Assembly (NCBI GenBank): GCA_964242115.1
Contig: CAXSZX010000021.1
Span: 19,110 to 83,109 of the forward strand
DNA from: BOG-908 sp964242115
GTDB taxonomy: Bacteria > Pseudomonadota > Alphaproteobacteria > Acetobacterales > Acetobacteraceae
Length of the DNA stretch: 64,000 nt
Direction of reading: 5' to 3'
Position numbers and translations under genes: made by a program
Notes under the pieces: model-generated
The model's input: only the letters and a program-made list of their open reading frames with translations
Told to the model about the DNA's origin: nothing
Database searches by the model: none
Shown here: positions 34,158 to 44,631 of the stretch, one piece after another
Layout of the letters: each line of letters opens with the position of its first letter
How positions within the stretch are numbered: the stretch's first letter is position 1

Positions 34158-34565
34158 TCAGCCGGCTTGCGCGACGCGCACCGCCTCGCGTGTAGATTGC
34201 AGCCGGTCCAGCACAGCGTCGCGAGCGTTGATGTCTGCCTTGTCCACTTCGCTCCAGGCACGCTCCGCCTCGGCCAGGCTGGCCTGCGCGCCGGCAGCGG
34301 AGAGCTGCGAGACCGGAACCGCATCGTCTGCCAGGATCGTGCAGCGCTCCGGCGTGATCTCGGCGAAGCCACCGCCGACGAAGAAGCGGTCGGTGGGGGC
34401 GCCGCCCTCGTGCAGGGTGATGACGCCGCCGCGCAGCAGCACGATCATCGGCGCGTGGTTTTCCATGGCGGCGAGGTCGCCCTCGTAGCCGGGCATCACC
34501 ACCATCTCCACCTGACGGCTGAGCACCAGCTTGGCCGGGCTGACGATCTCGAGCTCGATGGTCAT
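34158..34565 (-). CDS. atpC: F1 ATP synthase epsilon subunit
   Basis: A 135-residue subunit of the central stalk that couples proton flow to catalysis and inhibits ATP hydrolysis through its C-terminal helices. The N-terminal beta-sandwich shows LEIVSPAKLVLS, MVVMPGYEGDLAAMENHAPM and FFVGGGFAEI. The helical C-terminal part is SLAEAERAWSEV and following. Its start lies 5 bp after the atpD stop, so the two are cotranscribed. Last gene of the F1 operon on the minus strand. Confidence 0.94.
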   Translation of the reverse strand: MTIELEIVSPAKLVLSRQVEMVVMPGYEGDLAAMENHAPMIVLLRGGVITLHEGGAPTDRFFVGGGFAEITPERCTILADDAVPVSQLSAAGAQASLAEAERAWSEVDKADINARDAVLDRLQSTREAVRVAQAG

Positions 34566-34570
34566 CGCCG

Positions 34571-36001
<1,431 letters not shown>

Positions 36002-36029
36002 GGGTGCGCTATCCTTCGGCTGGGCAAGG

Positions 36030-36071
36030 CCAGGGCGCTGCCCTGGACCCGCTGGGGCCAGTCGGCCCCAG
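36030..36071. repeat. Two adjacent GC-rich hairpins in the atpD leader
   Basis: CCAGGGCGCTGCCCTGG (7-bp stem, 3-nt loop, 36030-36046), then CTGGGGCCAGTCGGCCCCAG (8-bp stem, 4-nt loop, 36052-36071). This is unrelated to the T/A-run repeat family. It resembles a REP-like intergenic palindrome and lies 30 bp upstream of the atpD start. It could stabilise mRNA ends or act on translation. Confidence 0.7.
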
Positions 36072-36162
36072 ACCCCGTTTGTTCGAGTGTTCTTAGGGGG
36101 GATTAACGAGTTCCGCTAGGGAGGGTTGAGATGATCATCTTAGTGCGAGTACGAAGGATGTC

Positions 36163-36175
36163 GCCTGTGACAGGC
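36163..36175 (-). terminator. Short hairpin directly after the rloB stop
   Basis: GCCTGTCACAGGC in the minus-strand sense: a perfect 5-bp stem with a 3-nt loop, immediately after the TAA. There is no T-run after it, so an intrinsic terminator is only weakly supported. Confidence 0.3.
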
Positions 36176-36859
36176 TTACAGGTGCGCCGCTCGGAAGTCG
36201 TACTTTCTCAACACTGTCACTAGCAAATGAACTTCGGTTGATGGGTTCGGCTCTCCTGTGGACAAAGCTTCGTTGTGTACAAGCTCAGCGTTCCGAATTG
36301 CTCCATCTGTCTTATCCAATAGAGAAGCTATCGCCCTTGGGTCGCTTTTTCGATAGGACGGGAGATAGCTTTTAAGCTTAGAGACTACACACTCCGCAGC
36401 CGACTTTCTACCAGTCGCTGCAAAGAAAAACCGAACTGGTGCAAAATGCAATATAAACCACACTTCAAAACAAGGGTGCGATGCTATCGTTCGAAATAAC
36501 CTCTTACTCTTCAACTCTTCGCCGAATTTCACACCTTCTCTAACCGCGGACTCAAAGTTCGAATGAGAGTCACGATCTATAACGCAGTAACAATAATCAA
36601 TGTCAGGATCTTTGCGCATCAAATTTTTTGCATATCGGACGATTGCCAAAGGATCGCTCCCACATTCTCGTTTAGCAATCTCTAAGCTGACGTTAGCGGC
36701 GCGCAATTCGGCTAAGAACATTGAGAAGTATATGCGCTCTGTCTTCTCGCCTTCACAAACAAGCAAAATGCGCATTTTCGGATTGCGAGTAGGCGCCCTC
36801 CTTTTTAGATCGCCTAAATTACGCCTGTTTGGCATCGACAACGTTTTGCGATTGGACAT
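36176..36859 (-). CDS. rloB: RloB-family protein (TOPRIM-like putative nuclease), defence partner
   Basis: A 227-residue RloB-like protein (Pfam RloB pattern, also AbiLii). The conserved blocks are present in order: VCEGEKTERIYF (E36, E38, E41), VIDRDSH (D95, D97), and SHPCFEVWFILHF (residues 127-139). These acidic positions resemble a TOPRIM-type metal site, so nucleic acid cleavage is the likely effector activity, though this is inferred from the family. It overlaps the upstream ATPase gene by 41 bp (17 bp if the second ATG at 36835 is used), showing coexpression. The DNA is visibly AT-rich compared with the flanking ATP synthase genes. Such pairs in other bacteria lie in defence islands or restriction-modification loci. 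Confidence 0.85.
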   Translation of the reverse strand: MSNRKTLSMPNRRNLGDLKRRAPTRNPKMRILLVCEGEKTERIYFSMFLAELRAANVSLEIAKRECGSDPLAIVRYAKNLMRKDPDIDYCYCVIDRDSHSNFESAVREGVKFGEELKSKRLFRTIASHPCFEVWFILHFAPVRFFFAATGRKSAAECVVSKLKSYLPSYRKSDPRAIASLLDKTDGAIRNAELVHNEALSTGEPNPSTEVHLLVTVLRKYDFRAAHL

Positions 36860-38126
36860 CCTCGATCATCGGAGCGACGGACGGCACCCCACCATAACGA
36901 CCAGTGAGGTAGCCTTTCTCGAGAGCTTCTCCTTTTCGAGGCGAGTAATCCGAAAGGGGAATAAGCTCGCTCCGGTTAAGTCGGTCATTCTGCACAAACC
37001 AAACTTGGTCTCGGCGAAAATAGCCATCTCGCAAAAGGCTGGTATCATGAGAGGTAAAAATCAACTGTGCCCGACGAGTGTTAAGATTCGGATCAGAGAA
37101 CGCGTCAACAAGCGTATGTAGAATAAGAGGGTGTAGATTGGTATTTATCTCATCTATTACTAAACAATACCCATTGGCAAGCGTGTCAAATATCGGGCCG
37201 GCAAGGCTGAACAACGCTCTTGTTCCACTCGATTCATCAGATAACTCAAAGCCTACTGATGAACCGTCGGAGTCTTTGTGCACGAACTTAACTTTGCGAC
37301 TTTTGGTCCGAACCTTTTTTATTGCTTTTTCGATAAATTCAGATGTGAACGTTGTTTTGAGCACCTCCTCGTCAAAGTCGTCGTCTTCAATCACGATATC
37401 ATCAACGTCGATGTCGAGACGTTGTAGGAATTGAAGAATTCGTGTCTTATGCTCGTTATTAAGACATTGACTGGCTGTGTAATTGGCGTACGAACCGCTC
37501 GTGGCATCGATCGCTCTAAAATATTTTGTAAGCCATTCAAATGGTTCTTTTAACGACTCCGCGTTGAGTTGAACGGCCGTAGATAAAAACAACGCATTCT
37601 GGCGCGTGGATGTTCTCCACACCGATTTTTCACCTTTGAGATCGTCAGAAAACGAGTAAATCTCTTTGCCGCCGTCCTCATTGAAAGCTCTCTCGTATAT
37701 CTTTCGAAAGCGGACTGTCCGGTCAGCAATAGACAAAGCCTCTTTGGTAACACGCTTATTGTTGAAGGAAAATTGAAATTGATACACCCTATCGCGCACA
37801 GAAAAAAGCACTCGAATCTCAGTGTCTTTATCGCGCATATCGGTGTCGAGCAGGTTTGGACGAAATGCAATTTCCTCGCCTTCCTGAGAAGCAGAGGAAG
37901 ACGTCCTCACAAATCGACGAACGAACGCCATTGCATCCACGAATGTCGATTTGCCGCTACCATTCTTCCCTAGAATAATAGCTGAGTTCAAAATATCGAG
38001 AGTATGTGGCGCGTCGGTCCTCAAAACTCTGCCGACGCGTTCATCCTTAAGCTTTGAAGCAGACAGGCTCAAGGTTTGTTCCGCCGCAAAGGATCGGCTG
38101 TTTGCTAAGGAGAATTCAATCAGCAT
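36819..38126 (-). CDS. rloA: AAA15/ABC-type ATPase, RloA-like defence sensor
   Basis: A 435-residue SMC/ABC-like ATPase typical of OLD-related defence proteins. It starts LIEFSLANSRSFAAEQTLSL, the family opening. Walker A GKNGSGKST is at 53-61, the signature-like SDESSGTR at 296-303, and Walker B LVIDEINTNLHP with D325 and E326. The histidine switch SHD is at 359-361. The C-terminal LEKGYLTGRYGGVPSV is characteristic of the RloA branch. In RloAB/AbiL systems this ATPase is thought to sense phage and unleash the partner. It lies between atpG and atpD in the same orientation. The ATG at 38126 was chosen over the in-frame TTG at 38138 because the family begins there. It has its own candidate promoter. 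Confidence 0.85.
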   Translation of the reverse strand: MLIEFSLANSRSFAAEQTLSLSASKLKDERVGRVLRTDAPHTLDILNSAIILGKNGSGKSTFVDAMAFVRRFVRTSSSASQEGEEIAFRPNLLDTDMRDKDTEIRVLFSVRDRVYQFQFSFNNKRVTKEALSIADRTVRFRKIYERAFNEDGGKEIYSFSDDLKGEKSVWRTSTRQNALFLSTAVQLNAESLKEPFEWLTKYFRAIDATSGSYANYTASQCLNNEHKTRILQFLQRLDIDVDDIVIEDDDFDEEVLKTTFTSEFIEKAIKKVRTKSRKVKFVHKDSDGSSVGFELSDESSGTRALFSLAGPIFDTLANGYCLVIDEINTNLHPLILHTLVDAFSDPNLNTRRAQLIFTSHDTSLLRDGYFRRDQVWFVQNDRLNRSELIPLSDYSPRKGEALEKGYLTGRYGGVPSVAPMIEDVQSQNVVDAKQA

Positions 38127-38143
38127 GCCGAAGTCCAAGGTGA

Positions 38144-38166
38144 TTTTCGCAGATTATCCGCGAAAA
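38144..38166. promoter_or_regulatory. Inverted repeat covering the rloA -10 box (candidate operator)
   Basis: TTTTCGC (38144-38150), nine bases, then GCGAAAA (38160-38166): a perfect 7-bp inverted repeat whose centre contains the candidate -10 box. The geometry suits a repressor that blocks the promoter. No regulator gene lies in the cassette, so the protein that binds is unknown. Confidence 0.45.
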
Positions 38167-38181
38167 ACACCTTATAGGCAA
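38153..38181 (-). promoter_or_regulatory. Candidate sigma70-type promoter of the rloAB cassette
   Basis: Minus-strand sense: -35 TTGCCT (38181-38176), a 17-bp spacer, and -10 GATAAT (38158-38153). The spacing is ideal. It would give a leader of about 20 nt to the ATG at 38126, so the pair can be transcribed independently of the ATP synthase operon. Confidence 0.45.
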
Positions 38182-38407
38182 GTTTAATTAGGGGTCTGGC
38201 TATTCTCCACCCGCCTCAAGTCTCGCGTCCCCGTATGCAGACCAATGGTTTAGCCAGTATCTCGGTCTATAATGGGGCGGCTTATTCCGGTTACACTTTC
38301 GTAAGCTTCAAAGGTGGTACCGGCGACACAAGCCATCCTTGATTATGCAGTAACTGCTCGCAAGCCGAGGCATCGCTTAGACATGGTTTAAACTCAGACG
38401 AGGACGA

Positions 38408-39292
38408 TCAGAGTGCCTCAGCACCCGAGATAATCTCGATCAGCTCACGCGTAATATTAGCCTGACGCGTCCGGTTGTAGTTCTGCGTCAACCGCTGGAT
38501 CATGTCGCCCGCGTTGCGCGTAGCGTTGTCCATGCTGGTCATCTGCGCGCCGTAGAAACCCGCGTTGCTCTCCAGCATCGCGCGGTAGATCTGGATCGCC
38601 AGGTTCTGCGGCAGCAGGCGCAGCAGGATCGTCTCTTCGTCCGGCTCGAACTCGTAGATCGCGCGCGCGCCCTGGCCAGCTTCCTCGGTGCGCTCGGGGA
38701 TCGGCAGCGGGATGATCTGCATCTCCGTCGGGATCTGCGCGATCACGGATTTGAAGCGGTTGTACACTACGGTCGCCACGTCGAACTCGCCGGCCTCGAA
38801 CATCGCGAACACCCGGTCGGCAACATCCTTCGCAGCCGCAAACTCGATCGTCTTGCGGCCGCCCATCGCCAGCTCGCCCGAAAGGTTGCTGGCGAACTCG
38901 CGCCGCAGGTAGTCGCGCCCCTTGCGGCCGACGGCCAGGATCTTGACCGTTTTGCCCTCGCTCAGCAGCCGCCGCACCAGGGTGCGCGCCTGCCGGCCGA
39001 CGCCGGAGTTGAACGCGCCCGCCAGCCCGCGGTCCGCCGTCATCGCGATCACCAGGTGAACCTGATCGCGGCCGGTGCCCACCAGCAGCCTTGGCGCGCC
39101 GGGGGTGCCGGCCACGTTGGCCGCGAGCCGACTCAGCATGTCGCCCATCCGCTCGGCATACGGCCGTGCAGCTTCGGCGGCCGCCTGGGCACGACGCAGC
39201 TTGGAGGCGGCGACCATCTTCATCGCCGAGGTGATCTTGCGCGTCGACTTGACGCTGTTGATCCGCCCGCGCAGGTCCTTCAGAGAAGCCAT
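38408..39292 (-). CDS. atpG: F1 ATP synthase gamma subunit
   Basis: The 294-residue rotor shaft of the F1 motor. The N-terminal coiled coil ASLKDLRGRINSVKSTRKIT and the C-terminal coiled coil NATRNAGDMIQRLTQNYNRT are the two helices that run through the alpha3beta3 ring. The Rossmann-like middle includes TADRGLAGAFNSG. The length is usual for alphaproteobacteria. It lies 17 bp after atpA in the operon. Its stop is followed by 281 bp of AT-rich, gene-free DNA before the inserted ATPase gene rather than by atpD. Confidence 0.95.
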   Translation of the reverse strand: MASLKDLRGRINSVKSTRKITSAMKMVAASKLRRAQAAAEAARPYAERMGDMLSRLAANVAGTPGAPRLLVGTGRDQVHLVIAMTADRGLAGAFNSGVGRQARTLVRRLLSEGKTVKILAVGRKGRDYLRREFASNLSGELAMGGRKTIEFAAAKDVADRVFAMFEAGEFDVATVVYNRFKSVIAQIPTEMQIIPLPIPERTEEAGQGARAIYEFEPDEETILLRLLPQNLAIQIYRAMLESNAGFYGAQMTSMDNATRNAGDMIQRLTQNYNRTRQANITRELIEIISGAEAL

Positions 39293-39309
39293 CGATCAGG
39301 CCTTCCGAC

Positions 39310-40850
<1,541 letters not shown>

Positions 40851-40851
<1 letters not shown>

Positions 40852-41420
40852 CAGGCTGCTCCCTTCATGGCGAACTGCAGGCGTTGCAGCCGCGACTTGA
40901 TGCTGTTGTCGTAAAGGCGGGCGCCGATCCGCACGATCAGGCCGCCCAGGATGGACGAATCCACCTGCTCGTCGATGTTGACGTTGCCGTAGCCGGCCTC
41001 GATCAGCCTGGCGCGCACCGCCTCGCGCTGCGGCAGGCTCAGCCCGTGCGCGGTGACCACGTGCGCGGTGACCACGCCGCGCTTGCTGGCCACCAGGTTG
41101 GCGAAGGCGGAGACGATGCCGCGCAGGCGTGCCAGGCGGCGGTTGCCGGCGATCACGCACACGAAGCGCACGATGATCGGCGAGAAGCCCTGGCTTTCGA
41201 GCACGGCGCGGGCCGCGTCGGTGGCCTGCTTGACGTCGATCAGCGGGCTTTCCAGCAGGCGGCGGAACTCGGCGTCGCTGTCGATCAGCCGGCCGAGCTC
41301 TGCCGCCTGGTCCACCGTCTGGTCCAGCGAGCCCTGCTCGTCTGCGAGGTCGTAGAGGGCGGCAGCGTAACGGTCGGCCAGGCCACCGCCATGGGAGATT
41401 GTGGTTGCGCCAGAGGCCAC
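40851..41420 (-). CDS. atpH: F1 ATP synthase delta subunit
   Basis: A 189-residue peripheral-stalk subunit that fixes the alpha3beta3 head to the stator. GLADRYAAALYDLADEQG, a six-helix N-terminal domain, and the C-terminal VNIDEQVDSSILGGLIVRIG are diagnostic. No ATG fits the expected start. The GTG at 41420 gives a normal N-terminus and has GGAAG 9 nt upstream, so it was chosen; the frame continues upstream into the repeat arm. It begins the atpHAG part of the F1 operon. Confidence 0.9.
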
Positions 41421-41755
41421 CGGGGAAGGCTTCCAATCAGTGTGAAAAAGGCCGGTTTTGACCGGCGGGGCGCGAATAGCATGGGGGTGGGGGGGTGGCA
41501 ACACGGTGGCCGGTCTGTACGGGGCGGCGGTGAAGGGAGAAAGCAAGACCTTCTTTTTCGGGGAAAAGAAGCAAAAAGCTTTTGCGAGCGCTGTCGCGGC
41601 CTCGTCTTGCGGGCGTGGGCGACGGCACGCCGCGGCGCCGGTGTGCGCTTTTGCACGTGCCGGCACATGCGTGGGCCGGCAGACTGGAAAATTACAGGCG
41701 TTCTTGCCGTGAGCTGCACAGCGCGTTCCGCCTCCTCTACCGGAAGGTCAGTCAT
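41421..41755. other. Gene-free divergent gap between atpH and a membrane protein gene
   Basis: 335 bp without a supported gene. It must hold the F1 operon promoter on one strand and the membrane-protein promoter on the other. A single left arm of the repeat family lies at 41538-41601. No clear -35/-10 pair was recognised in the GC-rich remainder. Confidence 0.55.
41538..41601. repeat. Intergenic repeat copy 16 (left arm only)
   Basis: AAAGCAAG, CTTCTTTTTCGGGGAAAAGAAG (an imperfect stem), then CAAAAAGCTTTTGC and GCGCTGTCGCGG. No right arm. It marks the resumption of copies after the ATP synthase region. Confidence 0.85.
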
Positions 41756-42478
41756 ATGAGCGCGTCCGGATCGATCGTCTCGCGCCGCCGGGTCACCTGG
41801 CAGCCCTTCTACCTGGTGATGTCGCTGGTGCTGGCGGGGATCGCCGTGGCGGGGTTCTCGCGCACCGTGCCGGGCGACTTCGCTGTTCCCGGGTTTCCGG
41901 CTTTTCTATGGCTTCATGCAGCGGTGTTCACGGCCTGGGTGCTGCTGTTCGTCGCCCAGCCTGCGCTTGTCATAGCCGGTTCCGTGCGCCTGCACCGGCG
42001 GCTCGGGTGGCTGGGCGCGGGCCTGGCCTGCGCCATGGTGGCGCTTGGCGCCTACGCGATATTGCTGGCGCTGTTGGCTGACACGCTGCCGCCGTTCTAC
42101 CCGCACGGCCTGTTCCTGATGCGCGGCCTGCTTACGCTGGCGCTGTTCGCTGCCCTGGTGGCCGCCGCGGTGGGCTGCCGCCGGCGCCCCGCCTGGCACA
42201 AGCGGCTGATCCTGTGCGCCTCCATCATCGTCGTCGTGCCCGGCCTGGAACGCGCGATGCCGATACCCGCGCTCGGCCCACACTGGTACGTGGTGGTGGA
42301 CGCCGTCGTCGACGTGATCGCCCTGGCCGGCCCCTGCGTCGATCTGGCGCAGCACCGGCGTGTCCATCCGGCCTATCTGTGGGGTGTCGGCGGCATCCTG
42401 CTGTGCCAGCTGGCAGTTGACGCTACCGCATCGTCTGGTTTGGCGAGCGCCCTGCTTCGTGGGCTGAGCACGACTTAG
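41756..42478 (+). CDS. Polytopic membrane protein of unknown function
   Basis: A 240-residue protein with six or seven predicted membrane helices (about residues 15-37, 45-70, 80-105, 120-145, 150-170, 180-205 and 212-235). The loop SVRLHRRLGWLGAG is a recurrent motif in small uncharacterised alphaproteobacterial membrane proteins. Several histidines lie at helix ends (FLWLHAAVF, RRPAWHKRL, DLAQHRRVH) and could bind heme or metal, but this is speculation. The ATG at 41756 is supported by GGAAGG 8 nt upstream. It is divergent from atpH and convergent with the GGDEF-EAL gene. Confidence 0.8.
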   Translation: MSASGSIVSRRRVTWQPFYLVMSLVLAGIAVAGFSRTVPGDFAVPGFPAFLWLHAAVFTAWVLLFVAQPALVIAGSVRLHRRLGWLGAGLACAMVALGAYAILLALLADTLPPFYPHGLFLMRGLLTLALFAALVAAAVGCRRRPAWHKRLILCASIIVVVPGLERAMPIPALGPHWYVVVDAVVDVIALAGPCVDLAQHRRVHPAYLWGVGGILLCQLAVDATASSGLASALLRGLSTT

Positions 42479-42480
42479 GA

Positions 42481-42608
42481 AGCAAGCAGTTCTTTTTTGA
42501 AGAAAAAGAACCGCAAAACTTTTGTTTCCTGAGCGGGATTTTTCCGCAAATTTTATCCTGAGAGACCAAAAGTTTTTCGGTTCTTTTTTTCAAACAAGAA
42601 GGCCTTCC
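42481..42608. repeat. Intergenic repeat copy 17 (complete, atypical centre)
   Basis: The left arm has GTTCTTTTTTG facing AAAAAGAAC, and the right arm ends AAACAAGAAGGCC. The centre is GAGCGGGATTTTTCCGC followed by TTATCCTGAGAGAC. It keeps the flanking bases but lacks the GCTGTCGCG motif. Convergent gap. Confidence 0.85.
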
Positions 42609-42613
42609 CTCCT

Positions 42614-44584
42614 CTAATTCCTAATCTGCACCACGTTGCTCGGCGCCTCGCCGTCGGTCACCGGCACGCGCGCCCCGTTGGGCAGCGCCGCCGGGCGCCC
42701 GAGCAGGAAGCCTTGCAGCAGGTCGCAACCTTCACGGCGCAGGAACGCCATCTGCGCCGCCGTCTCGATCCCTTCGGCGCAGACTTCCATCTGCAGCGCA
42801 TGGCCAAAGCGGATGATGGCGCGGGCCAACTCGTCGGCACGGCTGTCCTGGCCGAGTGGCGCCACGAACGCGCGGTCCAGCTTCAGCTTGTCGAACGGCA
42901 GTTCGCGCAGGTAGGCCAGCGAGGAGTAGCCGGTGCCGAAGTCGTCCATGGCGATCTTCACGCCCATCGCCCGCAGCGACTCGATCTGCGCGCGTGCTGC
43001 CTGGCGGCTGGAGACCAGCGTGCGCTCGGTCAGCTCGATCTCCAGGCGCTCCGGCGCCAGGCCCGAGCGGGACAGCGCCTCCTGAACGCGGTCGACGACG
43101 AGGCCCTCGCTGAACCAGTGCGCAGAAAGGTTCACTGCCACCGGAACCGGGTCCGGCCAGGCAGCGGCAGTTTGGCAGGCGGTGCGCAGCACCCAGCCGT
43201 CAAGGTCGGACATCAGGCTGCTTGCCTCGGCCACGGGCAGGAAGACCGCCGGCGAGATCGCGCCCCATTCGGGGTGGGTCCAGCGCAGCAGGGCCTCGTA
43301 GCCGCGCACGATACCCTCGGCGGCGTCGAAACAGGGCTGCCAATGCAGGCTCAGCGTGCCGTCGGCCATCGCCGCCCGCAGGTCCGCCTCCATGCGCCTG
43401 CCTTCGGTGATGCGGGGCTCGCTTGCGCCTTGAATCTGCGGCGGGACAGGCGGCAAGGCCGGCCGGCGTGCGTGCCGCCGGTTCTCGACCAGAGAGCCAT
43501 CGGCGGCGCTCATCAACCCGCGCGGGTCCAACCCGTCGGCCGGGCAGAGCGCGCTGCCGATCGACGTCGAGACCCGGACCGGAGTCCCGTTCACATCGAA
43601 CGGCACGTCCAGGCACGTGATGATGGCCTGCCGCAAACGCTCGGCGGCTTCCGCCGCGCTGGGACGGCCGTCGAGCAGGAAGGCAAACTCGTCGCCGCCG
43701 ATGCGTGCCGCCATGTCGCCCGGCCGCATCAGGCCGGCCAGCCGGCACGCCACCATCTTCAGCAGGGTGTCGCCTGCGGGCGCGCCGATCGTCGTGTTGA
43801 CCGAGCTGAAGCCGTCCAGATCCGCCCTCAGCAGGGCGAACGGCCTGCCGGTCCTGGCGTCGTCGGTGGCGACCGCGAGCCTGGATTCGAAATGCGCGCG
43901 GTTGGCCAGCCCGGTAAGCACGTCGCGCGTGGCGGTCCGTTGCAGGACCAAGGTGCTGCGGTGCAGCTCGATCATCGCCGAAGCGCTGCCGGCCAGGCTC
44001 GTCAGCCAGAATTTCTGCCGCTCGGAGATCGTCCGCGGAACGGTGTCGACCACGCACATGGTGCCCAGACGGTCGTTGGTCCGGCTCGTGAGGCAGGCGC
44101 CGGCGTAGAAGCGGATGGATGGCTGGCCGACAACCAGGGGGCTGCCGGCGAAACGGGCGTCCCGTGCCGCGTCGTCCACCACCAGCATGCCATCCGGCTG
44201 CAGGATGGTGTGGGTGCAGAACGCGGCGCTGCGTGGCGTCTCGAAGATGCTCATCCCGATGCATGACTTGAACCATTGGCGGTCCCGGTCGATCAGCGAG
44301 ATGAAGGAGATCGGCGCCTCGAAGATGTCGGCTGCCAGGCGGGTCAGGCGATCGAACCGCTCATCCGGCCCGGTATCGAGGATGGACTGGGCGGCCAGTG
44401 CCGCAAGCCTGCGCTCCTCGTCGGCGGGCAAAAGAGCAAAGGGCAAAGGCGCACCTGGTATCTGGGGTGGACGAAACGGCAGGAAGGCAGGCGCGAACGC
44501 GTGGTCGCGTAGTCGGTCGTCCTTGGCCGCGACGACCAACTCGTGCTGAGGGCTATCCGGACATACGAGTACACTATCGTACAC
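42614..44584 (-). CDS. GAF-GGDEF-EAL cyclic di-GMP protein with both domains apparently intact
   Basis: A 656-residue cytosolic protein. A GAF sensor (about 75-205: ISFISLIDRDRQWFKS, AFCTHTIL) is followed by a diguanylate cyclase domain with intact GGDEF at 296-300. An RxxD inhibitory site (RPGD) lies exactly five residues before it. The EAL phosphodiesterase domain has E430-A-L, NLSAHWF, ELTERTL, the paired aspartates of DDFGTGYSS, KLDRAFV and CAEGIET, all the metal and catalytic positions. Both synthesis and breakdown of c-di-GMP are therefore possible, with product inhibition of the cyclase and GAF ligand control. The first GTG, at 44584, opens the frame but has no ribosome binding site, so the start is uncertain by some tens of residues. 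Confidence 0.9.
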   Translation of the reverse strand: MYDSVLVCPDSPQHELVVAAKDDRLRDHAFAPAFLPFRPPQIPGAPLPFALLPADEERRLAALAAQSILDTGPDERFDRLTRLAADIFEAPISFISLIDRDRQWFKSCIGMSIFETPRSAAFCTHTILQPDGMLVVDDAARDARFAGSPLVVGQPSIRFYAGACLTSRTNDRLGTMCVVDTVPRTISERQKFWLTSLAGSASAMIELHRSTLVLQRTATRDVLTGLANRAHFESRLAVATDDARTGRPFALLRADLDGFSSVNTTIGAPAGDTLLKMVACRLAGLMRPGDMAARIGGDEFAFLLDGRPSAAEAAERLRQAIITCLDVPFDVNGTPVRVSTSIGSALCPADGLDPRGLMSAADGSLVENRRHARRPALPPVPPQIQGASEPRITEGRRMEADLRAAMADGTLSLHWQPCFDAAEGIVRGYEALLRWTHPEWGAISPAVFLPVAEASSLMSDLDGWVLRTACQTAAAWPDPVPVAVNLSAHWFSEGLVVDRVQEALSRSGLAPERLEIELTERTLVSSRQAARAQIESLRAMGVKIAMDDFGTGYSSLAYLRELPFDKLKLDRAFVAPLGQDSRADELARAIIRFGHALQMEVCAEGIETAAQMAFLRREGCDLLQGFLLGRPAALPNGARVPVTDGEAPSNVVQIRN

Positions 44585-44631
44585 TTATTAAGAAACAGTT
44601 TCAGCCTTTGCCGAATAATGTCCGGCGTCGT

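Noticed and set aside
36060..36115. tRNA-like sequence (GTTCGAG with flanking C-runs) next to the cassette, which could be an attachment site
   Set aside because: No acceptor, D or anticodon arm can be drawn around it, and no matching direct repeat was found at the other end of the insert.
36176..38126. PARIS (AriA/AriB) or OLD-type (Gabija) system instead of RloAB/AbiL
   Set aside because: The partner carries the RloB blocks (CEGE with TE, DRD, PCFEVW) rather than a DUF4435 AriB or a UvrD-like helicase. Distant kinship of the ATPases is expected, so a profile search should confirm.
38268..38273. TATAAT on the plus strand as a promoter
   Set aside because: It would transcribe into the end of the convergent atpG gene, has no -35 at proper spacing and no reading frame behind it.
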